64,000 nt of DNA from a virus. The position numbers and the translations under genes were made by a program. Location: positions 1 through 64,000 of the IMG/VR virus record IMGVR_UViG_3300023235_000008, one strand, 5' to 3'. Below the pieces are notes generated by a model. The model was not told the DNA's origin. It ran no database searches and saw only the letters and a program-made list of their open reading frames with translations. Positions 55,547 to 64,000 of the stretch are shown here, in pieces; the first letter of the stretch is position 1; the number at the start of each line of letters is the position of its first letter.

Positions 55547-56530
55547 CGCTGGTTCCATTAATCCTAGCTGCATATCGATATGCATTACAACTTCATCTCG
55601 CATAATCATTAGCTTGAAATCTTCGTATGGTAACTTGTATTGCAATACGTCGAACAAGTCATCTACGCTTTCGATATTTGCACCATCGGCTTCAATAATA
55701 ACATCGCCTATTTTAACGCCAGCCGTTTCAGCAGCTGAACTAGGTTCAACCATATTGACAAACACCCTACCCAGCGCAGGATTATAGTCAAGTCCTGTGC
55801 CTATCCTTGGTCTATCGATACGTCCATTCTCAATCAACTTCTTAATGACATACAGCGCCAACTTGCTATCCACACTCATGCTCAACCCGTCGCTACCGCC
55901 GTCTTTCGATAGGATTAATGTATTGATAGCGATAACATTACCTGCCATATCCATTAATGGTCCACCGCTATTTCCTTGGTTAATAGACACGTCGCTTTGA
56001 ACTACTGTCTGCCAACCGCTTGATATACGACGATGAATATGACTAACTACGCCTTTTGACACTGTATACATTAATCCACGTGGATGACCCATCGCCCATA
56101 CTTCTTGTCCAGCACGTAGTTTATCACTATCGCCCCATTTCATTGGTATGGTTTTTGGCATACCCTTTTCAACACGCAATACTGCAATATCAGATAGTGC
56201 ATCAGTGCCAATCAATTTTGCTATATGTCGTTTTGTGGAATTTTCAAAACTTATTGTAATGACTTTAGCTTTATCAATCACGTGGTTATTTGTGATGATA
56301 TATTGCCCGTCAATGACGAATCCTGTGCCTACACTGACCGGTTCTCGGTTTGGTTTGTTTTTATTTAGGTATTTGTCCAACGCTGAACCGGGTATTACGC
56401 CTTCTCTCTTGGATTCAACCAAGACGATTGAACTTCTTACATTTTCAACCGTATCCAAAAATTCCTCGTTGCTATGTGCAAATGACTGGAATGGTAGCAA
56501 TAAAATTGCCATTATGATTAATATACGCAT
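55532..56530 (-). CDS. HtrA/DegP-type serine protease with PDZ domain
   Basis: 332 residues from the ATG at 56530 (an in-frame TTG upstream would add 20 residues across the divergent promoter). Signal peptide MRILIIMAILLLPFQSFAHS. Trypsin-like triad: IITNNHVI (His), SDIAVLRV (Asp), GNSGGPLM (Ser). One PDZ domain follows (SAAETAGVKIGDVIIEADG). It would act in the periplasm in protein quality control or virion processing. Late promoter GATAAATA at 56535-56542 on its strand, 4 nt before the ATG. Confidence 0.9.
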   Translation of the reverse strand: MRILIIMAILLLPFQSFAHSNEEFLDTVENVRSSIVLVESKREGVIPGSALDKYLNKNKPNREPVSVGTGFVIDGQYIITNNHVIDKAKVITISFENSTKRHIAKLIGTDALSDIAVLRVEKGMPKTIPMKWGDSDKLRAGQEVWAMGHPRGLMYTVSKGVVSHIHRRISSGWQTVVQSDVSINQGNSGGPLMDMAGNVIAINTLILSKDGGSDGLSMSVDSKLALYVIKKLIENGRIDRPRIGTGLDYNPALGRVFVNMVEPSSAAETAGVKIGDVIIEADGANIESVDDLFDVLQYKLPYEDFKLMIMRDEVVMHIDMQLGLMEPASDTK

Positions 56531-56534
56531 ATTA

Positions 56535-56559
56535 TATTTATCACGGAAAAAGATAAATA
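56535..56559. promoter_or_regulatory. Divergent pair of T4-type late promoters
   Basis: GATAAATA on the minus strand (56535-56542) faces the protease gene; GATAAATA on the plus strand (56552-56559) faces the structural gene at 56579, which also has CAGGAG. Confidence 0.65.
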
Positions 56560-56578
56560 CTAGAAACAGGAGTCTCAC

Positions 56579-57106
56579 ATGGCTAAACAAACTATTGGTA
56601 TCGGCGCAGCAGCAAATGACGGAACGGGCGATGATCTTCGTGTTGCGTTTGATAAAGTAAACGACAACTTTTCGGAAATCTATACCGAGTTAGGCGGCAC
56701 AACGCTTAGTAACCTCAACTTTATAGGTAATACTATTTCTTCAGAAGATTCAAATGGAGCTATTATTCTTGATCCAAACGGAACGGGCAATGTGACTATT
56801 GCCAGCGGTAGTTTGGTTGGTAATGTGACTGGTGCCCTAACTGGTAATGCGGATACGGCAACAACAGCGGCAACAGTAACAACTGCCGCTCAACCAACAA
56901 TCACATCCGTGGGAACATTATCCTCACTTAATATCGGCGCAGACAGATATAATATTTCAACCACATACACCCCAGCATCATCAGTGGGAAGTCCCGGCGA
57001 CACAACAGGCGACGTTGCAGTAGACAATAGTTTCTTCTATTATTGCACGGGTGTATATGATGGTTCGACCGTGATTTGGGTTCGTTCTACGCTGTCCGCT
57101 TTCTAA
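56579..57106 (+). CDS. Virion (fibre or tail) protein
   Basis: 175 residues. The start TIGIGAAANDGTGDDLRVAF followed by KVNDNFSEIYTELGG is characteristic of T4-like marine phage structural proteins. The C-terminus (DNSFFYYCTGVYDGSTVIW) recurs in the product at 60666, marking a shared module. Repetitive Thr/Ala middle part. Late promoter and good ribosome site. Confidence 0.75.
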   Translation: MAKQTIGIGAAANDGTGDDLRVAFDKVNDNFSEIYTELGGTTLSNLNFIGNTISSEDSNGAIILDPNGTGNVTIASGSLVGNVTGALTGNADTATTAATVTTAAQPTITSVGTLSSLNIGADRYNISTTYTPASSVGSPGDTTGDVAVDNSFFYYCTGVYDGSTVIWVRSTLSAF

Positions 57107-57139
57107 GTAAAACTGATAAATACCCTAAAGGGGATATAA

Positions 57140-59566
57140 ATGGGAATTCCAGTATGGGTAACACCAGCAGGTGATTTAGGAAAAATTCAGGAAGCTGAGT
57201 TTTATGACTTTCAGGTTATTGTAGAAGACCCTGAAGCCCCTAGCGACGAATTGCAACCAAGATTTAACTTACAATCAGGAACAATGCCAACTGGTCTACG
57301 TATTACACGAGAAGGTCTGATGGAAGGGCGTCCAAGTTGTGAAATCTTTATTGCAGGTGTTCCTACAAACGTTGGTCAAAATGTAACATCTAGATTTGTC
57401 CTACGTGCGACAAGTTATGATGGTATCGTGAGTGACCGCACATTTGAATTGACTGTTGTGGGACAAGATGACCCCCTTATTCTTACAGCTGACGGAGAAC
57501 TTGGTATATACCGTGATGGGCAATATGTAAATGAACAGATTGTTGCCACCGATGCTGATCCCGACGATACACTTACTTTTAGAATTTTAGATGGTGAATT
57601 ACCACCGGGCGTAACGATTAGTAATGATGGTTATATTACTGGATACATCGAACCTACGCCATTGCTTACGGGAACACCGGGGTTTGATGCCAACGCATTT
57701 GATGTGAATAGCTTTGATTTCCGCACGATTGCGCAAAATAAAAACTTTCAATTCACAGTTGCAGTGACAGATGGTAAATCAACAGTTGCTGGAAATTATA
57801 CAATATACGTGTATGCTGGCAATACATTTACCGCCGACAACGCTGATCTTACCGCAGATATGGCAGGATTTCCGTTTACTACTGACCAAAATTCGCTTCG
57901 TCCACCAGTATTATTAACGGCTGAAGCAGATATTGGAATAGTCACACACGACAACTATTTCGCATACCAATTCACTGGAATGGATTTCGATGGCGATCCA
58001 ATCGAATATAGTCTAGGTGTAGGTGGTGGCGAAGGTTACGATAACGATTTAGGATTCGACGGCGAAATAAACGGATTTGATGTTGGCGATCTTGAACTGC
58101 CGCCGGGTCTTGTTTTGGATTCAACAACAGGTTGGTTATATGGCTATATACCAAATCTAGCAGCAACGCAAACCGAATATACATTCACCGTGCGTGTTCT
58201 TAAAGCAAATGATTCAACATATAAAAGCGATTTTAAATTCTTCACGATGACAATTGTTGGCGATATTCGTTCGATAGTTAACTGGATTACGCCCGAAGAT
58301 ATAGGCACCATTGCCGTGGGTGAAATCAGCACTATTTCTATAGAAGCTACCAATACCTTAAATAAAAATTTACAGTATCGCTTGAAATCAAGATCAAATA
58401 GTAAGTTGCCACAAGGATTAAACCTTAACTTGGATGGACTTATTGTCGGACGACCAGCATTTAAAACGTTTATGATAGATGGCGGAACAACATCATTTGA
58501 TTCCGAGAGCTTCGTTATTAATGAAACCACGTTTGAACGCACATATACATTTACAGTAGAAGCTTTTGATTCCGATGGCGATGTATCTGCTTTTAAAACG
58601 TTTACCATAGTTATTGATCCCGGCGATTTTATTCCGTATGAAAATCTGTGGGCAAAAGCATATCCAAAGGTAGAGCAACGTGACATATGGTCTTCTCTTA
58701 TTAACTCACCCGATGACTTTCCACCAGATTTGATCTATCGCCAGAATGATTATTATTATGGAAAACAGCAGGATATAAGAATCATTCTTAGTACGGGATT
58801 AAACCCTAGTCTTCCTGCTGAAATGATATCGGCAATCGCTAAAAACCATTACAATAAACGTGTTGCATTTGGAGAAATTAAAAAGGCACGAGCAGTTCGT
58901 GACGGCGTGGTTCAGTATGAAGTTGTATATCTTGATGTATTGGATACCGAAGCAAACTCATTAAAACAATCAACAGGATTGAGTATTGATTTTTATGAAA
59001 ACCATAACGATATATGGAGTAATCCTGCGTTAGTATCTGACACAAACCTTACAGGAGACTACGATGGCATTGACGCTGGTGATAGTGATCAACACGTATT
59101 CTATCCAAACTCCTTTGAGAATATGAACCAACAACTATTGGATAACGTAGGGCAACTTGCACTGACTAGTCTTCCACTATGGATGCGTTCTAAACAAGAA
59201 AATGGAAGCATACTTGGATTCACTCCTGCCGTTGTTATTGCATACGTTACACCGGGTTCGGCAGATGAAATCATTTTCAATATTAAACGTCGCACCGATA
59301 TTGACTTGAAAGATATTGAATTTATTATTGACAGATATATCTGGGATAATGATATGACTGTGAACTTTGATATCGCTAATGATGAGTGGGGAACAGAAAC
59401 AGAGACTACGTTTGATCTAAGTGTCAATGCTGCGGATGAAACCTTCTTCGATGGCGGGTCTACACGATTTATAACCGATTCATTCTTGTATAAATCCAGT
59501 CGTGATGATGGCGATTCTTTCTTGAAATTCCCATTGACAAATATTGATAGTAAAATACTAGGTTAA
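57140..59566 (+). CDS. Large virion protein with putative Ig-like (He_PIG) repeats
   Basis: 808 residues, start MGIPVWVTPAGDLGKIQEAE, a start typical of T4-like marine phage structural proteins. At least four copies of the pattern LPxGLxLxxxGxIxGxP are seen (MPTGLRITREGLMEGRP, LPPGVTISNDGYITG, LPPGLVLDSTTGWLYG, LPQGLNLNLDGLIVGRP), as in putative Ig/cadherin-like folds. Probably a baseplate or fibre protein that binds glycans. GGGGAT site and late promoter (GATAAATA 57115-57122) in front. Confidence 0.78.
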   Translation: MGIPVWVTPAGDLGKIQEAEFYDFQVIVEDPEAPSDELQPRFNLQSGTMPTGLRITREGLMEGRPSCEIFIAGVPTNVGQNVTSRFVLRATSYDGIVSDRTFELTVVGQDDPLILTADGELGIYRDGQYVNEQIVATDADPDDTLTFRILDGELPPGVTISNDGYITGYIEPTPLLTGTPGFDANAFDVNSFDFRTIAQNKNFQFTVAVTDGKSTVAGNYTIYVYAGNTFTADNADLTADMAGFPFTTDQNSLRPPVLLTAEADIGIVTHDNYFAYQFTGMDFDGDPIEYSLGVGGGEGYDNDLGFDGEINGFDVGDLELPPGLVLDSTTGWLYGYIPNLAATQTEYTFTVRVLKANDSTYKSDFKFFTMTIVGDIRSIVNWITPEDIGTIAVGEISTISIEATNTLNKNLQYRLKSRSNSKLPQGLNLNLDGLIVGRPAFKTFMIDGGTTSFDSESFVINETTFERTYTFTVEAFDSDGDVSAFKTFTIVIDPGDFIPYENLWAKAYPKVEQRDIWSSLINSPDDFPPDLIYRQNDYYYGKQQDIRIILSTGLNPSLPAEMISAIAKNHYNKRVAFGEIKKARAVRDGVVQYEVVYLDVLDTEANSLKQSTGLSIDFYENHNDIWSNPALVSDTNLTGDYDGIDAGDSDQHVFYPNSFENMNQQLLDNVGQLALTSLPLWMRSKQENGSILGFTPAVVIAYVTPGSADEIIFNIKRRTDIDLKDIEFIIDRYIWDNDMTVNFDIANDEWGTETETTFDLSVNAADETFFDGGSTRFITDSFLYKSSRDDGDSFLKFPLTNIDSKILG

Positions 59567-60237
59567 ATGGATGCTAACCATTTCGTAGCGACAGGATTAT
59601 GCACTGGCGTTTCAGTCCATTGTTTGATAGGCTTCCACATAGTATCGGTAAGCTCTTGACTACGTTCTGGTGTCATCAACGATGAATTATTAACACTGTA
59701 AAAATCCTCATTGCCGAACAACGTCTGGAAGGTTGCTTTGTTTTTCTGGGTGCTAGTCCACGCATCAGTTACAATATCTACCGGAACACGACGATTGCGC
59801 TGGTCATTTCGATCCAATGCTACCTGAAGGTCAGTATTAACAAAAATCATCTTTGTTTCATAGCCCAACGCTTCTAGACGATCTTTAATCTGCGTCGATT
59901 TAGTGATATCGGCAGCTGTGCTATCAATAATCAACCCAAGGCGACCTTCAATGTAGTTACCAAGGCGATTTGCAGTGATGTCTTGTGCTTGCTTACGAAC
60001 AGCATCCCGTTTTTCTGTTTCTTCAGGAGGCATACGTAAACTTAGATTGTTCTTACGCATAAGATATTCAAATACATCATCGCTATTAACTGTTTTAAAT
60101 CCCATTCCCTGTGTGGTTTGGCGGGCAATCATACCTTTTCCTGAACCACCACCGCCAGCAAGGAATATAGCCTTGAAGATGCTCGGATCGTGTGGTCCTT
60201 CGGTTATAATAGTTTCAATGATTTGATTAATTCGCAT
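59563..60237 (-). CDS. Zeta-toxin-like P-loop kinase
   Basis: 224 residues from 60237 with GGAAACACTT in front (the longer frame has no support). Start MRINQIIETIITEGPHDP. Walker A FLAGGGGSGKGMI, then VNSDDVFEYLM and LIIDSTAAD fit zeta-toxin or AAA_33-type kinases. Substrate unknown: UDP-sugar, polynucleotide or protein. Late promoter at 60258-60265 on the minus strand. Its 3' end overlaps the convergent structural gene by 4 nt. Confidence 0.7.
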   Translation of the reverse strand: MRINQIIETIITEGPHDPSIFKAIFLAGGGGSGKGMIARQTTQGMGFKTVNSDDVFEYLMRKNNLSLRMPPEETEKRDAVRKQAQDITANRLGNYIEGRLGLIIDSTAADITKSTQIKDRLEALGYETKMIFVNTDLQVALDRNDQRNRRVPVDIVTDAWTSTQKNKATFQTLFGNEDFYSVNNSSLMTPERSQELTDTMWKPIKQWTETPVHNPVATKWLASI

Positions 60238-60336
60238 AAGTGTTTCCTTATTTGAAGTATTTATCAACATAAATAGAATGTAAGCCACGATGCGACAACA
60301 TCCGCTTACTCTAATACTGAAAAGGAGTATCAGCAA

Positions 60337-60627
60337 ATGTATTTACCCGAAGAAGAAAAGAAAAAAGAAAAACTTGCTGCGTATAAGCGAGAATATCGTA
60401 AAGCCAATAAAGAAAAACTGGCGGCGCAGGATAAGATACGCTATGAAAACAATAAAGAGGAAATAGCAATACGAGGTAAGCAATACCGAGAAAATAATAG
60501 AGAAAAGATTTTAGAACAAAAACACCATGTTGATCATATAATCCCATTACAGGGCGAAACAGTTTGTGGATTGCATGTGCCGTGGAATTTACAAATGATA
60601 ATATTGCCAAAGGCAATAAATTGCTAA
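60337..60627 (+). CDS. HNH homing endonuclease
   Basis: 96 residues. A Lys/Glu-rich helix ([20 protein letters not shown]) precedes the nuclease core [20 protein letters not shown] with WNLQMI, the HNH pattern seen in phage endonucleases. The leader (CTTACTCTAA...AAAAGGAG) is shared with the GIY-YIG gene. Inserted between two late genes. Confidence 0.85.
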   Translation: MYLPEEEKKKEKLAAYKREYRKANKEKLAAQDKIRYENNKEEIAIRGKQYRENNREKILEQKHHVDHIIPLQGETVCGLHVPWNLQMIILPKAINC

Positions 60628-60634
60628 ATACATG

Positions 60635-60642
60635 TATAAATA
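60635..60642 (+). promoter_or_regulatory. T4-type late promoter
   Basis: Perfect TATAAATA, 23 nt before the ATG at 60666, which has GGAGAT. Confidence 0.75.
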
Positions 60643-60665
60643 CTACAAATGGAGATATATAAAAA

Positions 60666-61394
60666 ATGGCAAGTAACATAAATCCGAACAATATAGACGG
60701 AACTTTCCCAGTTGCCGGACAAGATAATTCATCACAGGGGTTTAGAGATAACGCAACCAATACTAAGAACAACTTTACTGAAGCAAAAACTGAGATTGAA
60801 GACCTTCAAAGTAAGGTAATGCTAAAATCGGCATTGGATGGCACAACGATTGATAACGCTGGTGGCGGTGCGCTTCTTAAAGACTTTGAAATCCGTGACT
60901 TCTCGGAGACACGTCTTGCTAAAGGTTCAACAAGCGGAACGGTTACATTCAACTACACTGAGGGTGGATATCAAACGGTATCATCGAGTGGTTCATTATC
61001 ATTTGCATTTTCAAACTTTCCTGCATCTGGTAAACTTGGACGTATGCGTGTTGAAGTTTCTATCTCTAGCATTGCCCATACGGTTACATTACCGGCTACT
61101 GTTACTGTAGGCACCGCATACATTCAGGGATATGCATCGAATATTATTACGTTTGATGCAACTGGAACATATATTCTAGAATTTACAACCCATGACAGTG
61201 GAGCAGTCATTGCTATCCAAGACTTAACCCGATCTTCGGGTGATCAGGTTGCTCAACGCACACCAGTAAACGTTGGTGTAGCAGGCGACGTTGCAGGCAA
61301 GATTGCCGCAGATGCATCATACGTATATGTATGCACTGGAACATATGATGGTTCGACAGTTATTTGGAAACGTGCTGCGATTAGTGCATACTAA
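60666..61394 (+). CDS. Virion (fibre or tail) protein
   Basis: 242 residues. SNINPNNIDGTFPVAGQDNS and QGFRDNATNTKNNFTEAKTE are typical of T4-like marine phage structural proteins. The C-terminus ASYVYVCTGTYDGSTVIWKR parallels the protein at 56579. Beta-rich middle. Probably a fibre or neck-associated subunit. Confidence 0.75.
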   Translation: MASNINPNNIDGTFPVAGQDNSSQGFRDNATNTKNNFTEAKTEIEDLQSKVMLKSALDGTTIDNAGGGALLKDFEIRDFSETRLAKGSTSGTVTFNYTEGGYQTVSSSGSLSFAFSNFPASGKLGRMRVEVSISSIAHTVTLPATVTVGTAYIQGYASNIITFDATGTYILEFTTHDSGAVIAIQDLTRSSGDQVAQRTPVNVGVAGDVAGKIAADASYVYVCTGTYDGSTVIWKRAAISAY

Positions 61395-61404
61395 GGACTG
61401 AAAA

Positions 61405-62639
61405 ATGTCCAAGGTTCTAGAAGAAGCATACACCTATAGTTATCTACGAGAGACTGAACGTGGTATTGCATTCTATGGAAGTAGTAAGGCACAAGTTCCG
61501 TATCTTATAGTTTTCAACGATGACTGGTACAATTCCAGCACCGTAGAATCGGGCACATTTACCGCTGTTATTTTCAAACCAAAGAAAACCCTTGAACTTT
61601 TATTTTCAAACCAAAGAAAACCCTTGAACTTTTAAAGGTATATCAGCGCCGTGGTAACGATTATGATAGGTCAACCCTCATTAACGTGATTAAGCTTGAA
61701 GACGATCCGTATGCATTGCATTCGATTGATGAAACGGGTTTCTACAAAACAAAAGAGTTAACAAGTCGTGTAGAACTTTTTAAGTATCTCACTGTTGACC
61801 TTAGTATGCCATCCGAGACTTTTGAGCGTTATCTGGGTGATGCACCGACTGACTTTGATGACAATGACTACGTTGCATATCACGATGCCAGAGTATTCTT
61901 TCCTGATAATATCAGAGAATCCGTAAAGAAAAATATGTTATCATTGCTTGATGTCTTTGAAAACCTATTAGATGCAAAAAAACTAAACTTTCTTATTGAT
62001 GATAGTGACATTCGTTTTAGCAAACTTCCCGGCAAAACAATCGGGACATATAATAAGTCTTCCCGTAATATTATCATCCAATATTCTGCTAAGAAAACAC
62101 AGGAAGTAATCTATACAATCATTCACGAATATGGGCATAAATTCTGGTATGAGTATATGACCGATAAACATCATACCCATATCAAAAATATGTTTGAAAA
62201 GATTAAAGGCGTTGAAAAATATAGCAATATTCACCAAAGCACACGTGATGAGTATATGGCAGGTATTATTCCACAACTTAAAGTAGGTCAAGAAGTGCAT
62301 TATCTTGGCAGGAAACGAACATATAAGAGCAACTCCCCGTTTACTATTACAGCCGTATCTTCTGAACAGCTAGTTCTTAATGCTTTACACGGCGGCACAT
62401 TAACGGGAACACCAGCGTTTATTCTTGGTGGAAAATGGAAAATAGAAGGTGTTGATATGAGTCCACCGAAAACCACTGACTACATCAATAAATCAGATTG
62501 GTTTCCGACTAGTTATTCTCAGAAAGATCACGAAGAATGGTTCTGTGAAATATTTTCATTCTATGTAAATAACTCATTGGATGGTAAACCAAAAGAATGG
62601 ATGGAAGGTCTTTTGACCCTTGGAGCAAAAAATGCGTGA
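61405..62639 (+). pseudogene. Virion-associated metallopeptidase-like gene split by duplication
   Basis: Frame 1 (61405-61635) begins MSKVLEEAYTYSYLRETERG. A 32-bp tandem duplication then shifts frame, and the rest continues from 61636 on (ORF from the Met at 61686). Removing one copy gives one protein of about 400 residues. The second part carries YTIIHEYGHKFWYEYM, a full HExxH zinc motif, and a downstream FCEIFSFYV with Glu as possible third ligand. Likely a tail or virion protease; active only if expressed from the second part or after reversion. Confidence 0.65.
61571..61634 (+). repeat. Exact 32-bp tandem duplication
   Basis: Units 61571-61602 and 61603-61634 are identical; 32 is not a multiple of three, so the host gene changes frame. 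Confidence 0.9.
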
Positions 62640-64000
62640 TATATTGAATAAAATAAAACTACTTGAAAATATTCTTATTGAATACTACGACTACAATAAT
62701 GAAGTATTGATGAAACGAATGAACCGAGATAACTCATTCGGTATGTATAAAGATAAGATTGGCGAAGAAGGTGAAAACTGGACCGATTGGCTTGCTGAAC
62801 AAGACCCAACGCAGAATAAAAAATACGTAAACTGGATGATTACCAGATACCTTAAAGGTGGTATTCAACGCCTCGAAGATATCCCATCAAAAATCACACC
62901 AGCATTAACAATCTATGCTAAACTAGCTGTAAAGAAAAAGCTAAATCCAGAACACCGTGATATCAATCGATTTAAAAACTTAGATCAATTCGTTGACGCA
63001 GTTGCTTCCTATACCGAAACAGTAGCGTCGGACGTTCTTTCCAGTAAGAAGGAAAAGAAGGTTAGTATTGAACAGGAAATGTATGCCAGCGGTGATGCTG
63101 AACTTGTATTCAACGACAAAGAATATAAGATAATTATTCCACATTCGCATAAGGCAAGTTGCTATTTCGGTAAAAATACAAAATGGTGCACGACTGCGGC
63201 TGACAATGATAGTTATCACAACCAGTATAGCGCACAGGGACCAATGTATATCATTTTACATAAACCAACGAATTCAAGATGGCAATTCCATTTTGAATCA
63301 AAGCAATATATGGATGAACAGGATCATCAAATTCAGTTGGGAACCTTCTTCGAAGAACATCCAACAATCTTTGATGTATTTCAAGAACGTGATCTATTGC
63401 CACCAAGTTTTACTATTATTCGAGATATACGTAAAGAGGGCGGTGTTACGAAAGACAACCTTAATGTTCTTTACGATGCGCTACGTGATGAAGGTGTCGC
63501 ACCGCATAATTTTCAACAGATGGATAAATCAAGCACTGATACTCGTCAAGATATTATGATTGAAGATTTCAGTGATGTTGCTGATTTTGCAAATGATAAA
63601 CTTAATAGCGATCACCCGGTTCACACATTGATCAATATTATCGAAGACCCAGATATGCTGGGTGAACTAACTGATTTTGAACCAACCGATATTCCCGATG
63701 ATTATTATGCCAAAATGATTGAATTATTGGAACCATATTATCAGGACAAAATCTTTCAGGCGGCGGGTAATACAGACGACCCACAACGTGCATTTTGGAG
63801 ACTTGAAAGAGAAGGACATCGATACTATAATCTTATGATTGATTCTTTTGAAAAAGCATTCAAAATCGGCGAGGGAAGCCAAGATGAGATTATTAAAAAT
63901 CTAAAAGAACGTGCTGTTAAATATATACAATATACTGCTTTTAATCCATCCTCACTTCAAGTGAGGATTGTTAACTATGACAGTGAAATCCAACTTATTG
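62632..64000 (+). CDS. Hypothetical phage protein, incomplete at window end
   Basis: At least 456 residues from the ATG at 62632 (8-nt overlap with the previous stop), open to the window edge. MRDILNKIKLLENILIEYYD, then KASCYFGKNTKWCTTAADND and GPMYIILHKPTNSRWQFHF. The TKWCTxA segment is common in uncharacterised proteins of T4-like phages. Position among structural genes suggests a virion role; no enzymatic motif is certain. Confidence 0.6.
   Translation, partial: MRDILNKIKLLENILIEYYDYNNEVLMKRMNRDNSFGMYKDKIGEEGENWTDWLAEQDPTQNKKYVNWMITRYLKGGIQRLEDIPSKITPALTIYAKLAVKKKLNPEHRDINRFKNLDQFVDAVASYTETVASDVLSSKKEKKVSIEQEMYASGDAELVFNDKEYKIIIPHSHKASCYFGKNTKWCTTAADNDSYHNQYSAQGPMYIILHKPTNSRWQFHFESKQYMDEQDHQIQLGTFFEEHPTIFDVFQERDLLPPSFTIIRDIRKEGGVTKDNLNVLYDALRDEGVAPHNFQQMDKSSTDTRQDIMIEDFSDVADFANDKLNSDHPVHTLINIIEDPDMLGELTDFEPTDIPDDYYAKMIELLEPYYQDKIFQAAGNTDDPQRAFWRLEREGHRYYNLMIDSFEKAFKIGEGSQDEIIKNLKERAVKYIQYTAFNPSSLQVRIVNYDSEIQLI

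Noticed and set aside
58144-58686. Minus-strand frame of 180 codons within the large virion gene
   Set aside because: Antisense of a strongly supported structural gene with Ig-like repeats; no ribosome site or motif.

Overview
The window looks like part of a large T4-like myovirus genome (or a contig from one). There are no ribosomal RNA operons and I recognised no tRNA genes. Genes are densely packed, and many overlap by ATGA, TAATG or 8-nt start/stop overlaps. Two promoter classes recur. One is the host sigma70 type (TTGACA, 16-18 bp, TATAAT-like). The other is the T4 late-promoter octamer TATAAATA or GATAAATA. The right end carries virion-type genes (56579-64000). The auxiliary genes (hsp20, pstS, purS, HesB/IscA, ClpS, a CCA-adding enzyme) recall marine T4-like phages. 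The host is probably a proteobacterium (ClpS, bS21, IF-1 and SbmA/BacA homologues), but this is inference; no photosynthesis genes are seen here.

Layout. 1-8200: an accessory zone with tandem genes made of 22-23-residue WYxNGxxHRxDGPA repeats (the 'DGPA family'), many tiny genes with an N-terminal KExFWxxL motif, a CxNC knuckle and a C-terminal WEWxG (the 'FW-CxNC family'), their decayed relics, an unusual array of convergent promoters, a UV-damage endonuclease and a SleB-like wall hydrolase. 8200-24800: a ligase-like KxDG protein with an HxGH nucleotidyltransferase, a tyrosine-phosphatase-like protein, a membrane coiled-coil protein, ClpX, ribosomal protein bS21, lipoproteins, Hsp20, a TolQ/TolR-like module, ClpS, a P-loop kinase and a PTH2-like peptidyl-tRNA hydrolase. 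24800-27600: a Thr/Asp/Gly-rich surface protein gene broken by a 62-bp tandem duplication and a 1-nt slip. 27600-37300: a sugar and small-molecule cluster (glycosyltransferase-like, UDP-glucose dehydrogenase, SGNH hydrolase, DegT-like aminotransferase, cupin/oxygenase-like, amidinotransferase) with FW-CxNC genes wedged between members. 37300-42300: an SbmA/BacA transporter, a GIY-YIG nuclease, small genes, PurS and PstS. 42300-51400: metallophosphoesterase, lipoproteins, nucleotidyltransferases and the CCA enzyme. 51400-54000: an EcoRI-like restriction endonuclease with a Dam-type methylase. 54000-64000: translation factor IF-1, IscA/HesB, HtrA protease, structural proteins, a zeta-toxin-like kinase and an HNH nuclease.

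How the genes may work together. Several would redirect host translation (bS21, IF-1, CCA-adding enzyme, PTH2) and proteostasis (ClpX, ClpS, Hsp20, HtrA). Others address nutrients (PstS with a putative Pho box, PurS, IscA) and inter-phage competition (restriction-modification, homing endonucleases). The most striking locus is a fractured UDP-glucose dehydrogenase gene: its halves carry the two parts of a split intein, joined exactly at the catalytic cysteine, with a free-standing Vsr/PD-(D/E)XK-like homing endonuclease gene between them. A second genome-wide oddity is that many promoters lie so close to the start codon that the mRNA would be leaderless.

Caveat: several frameshifts are consistent with real decay, phase variation or assembly error, and the sequence alone cannot separate these.
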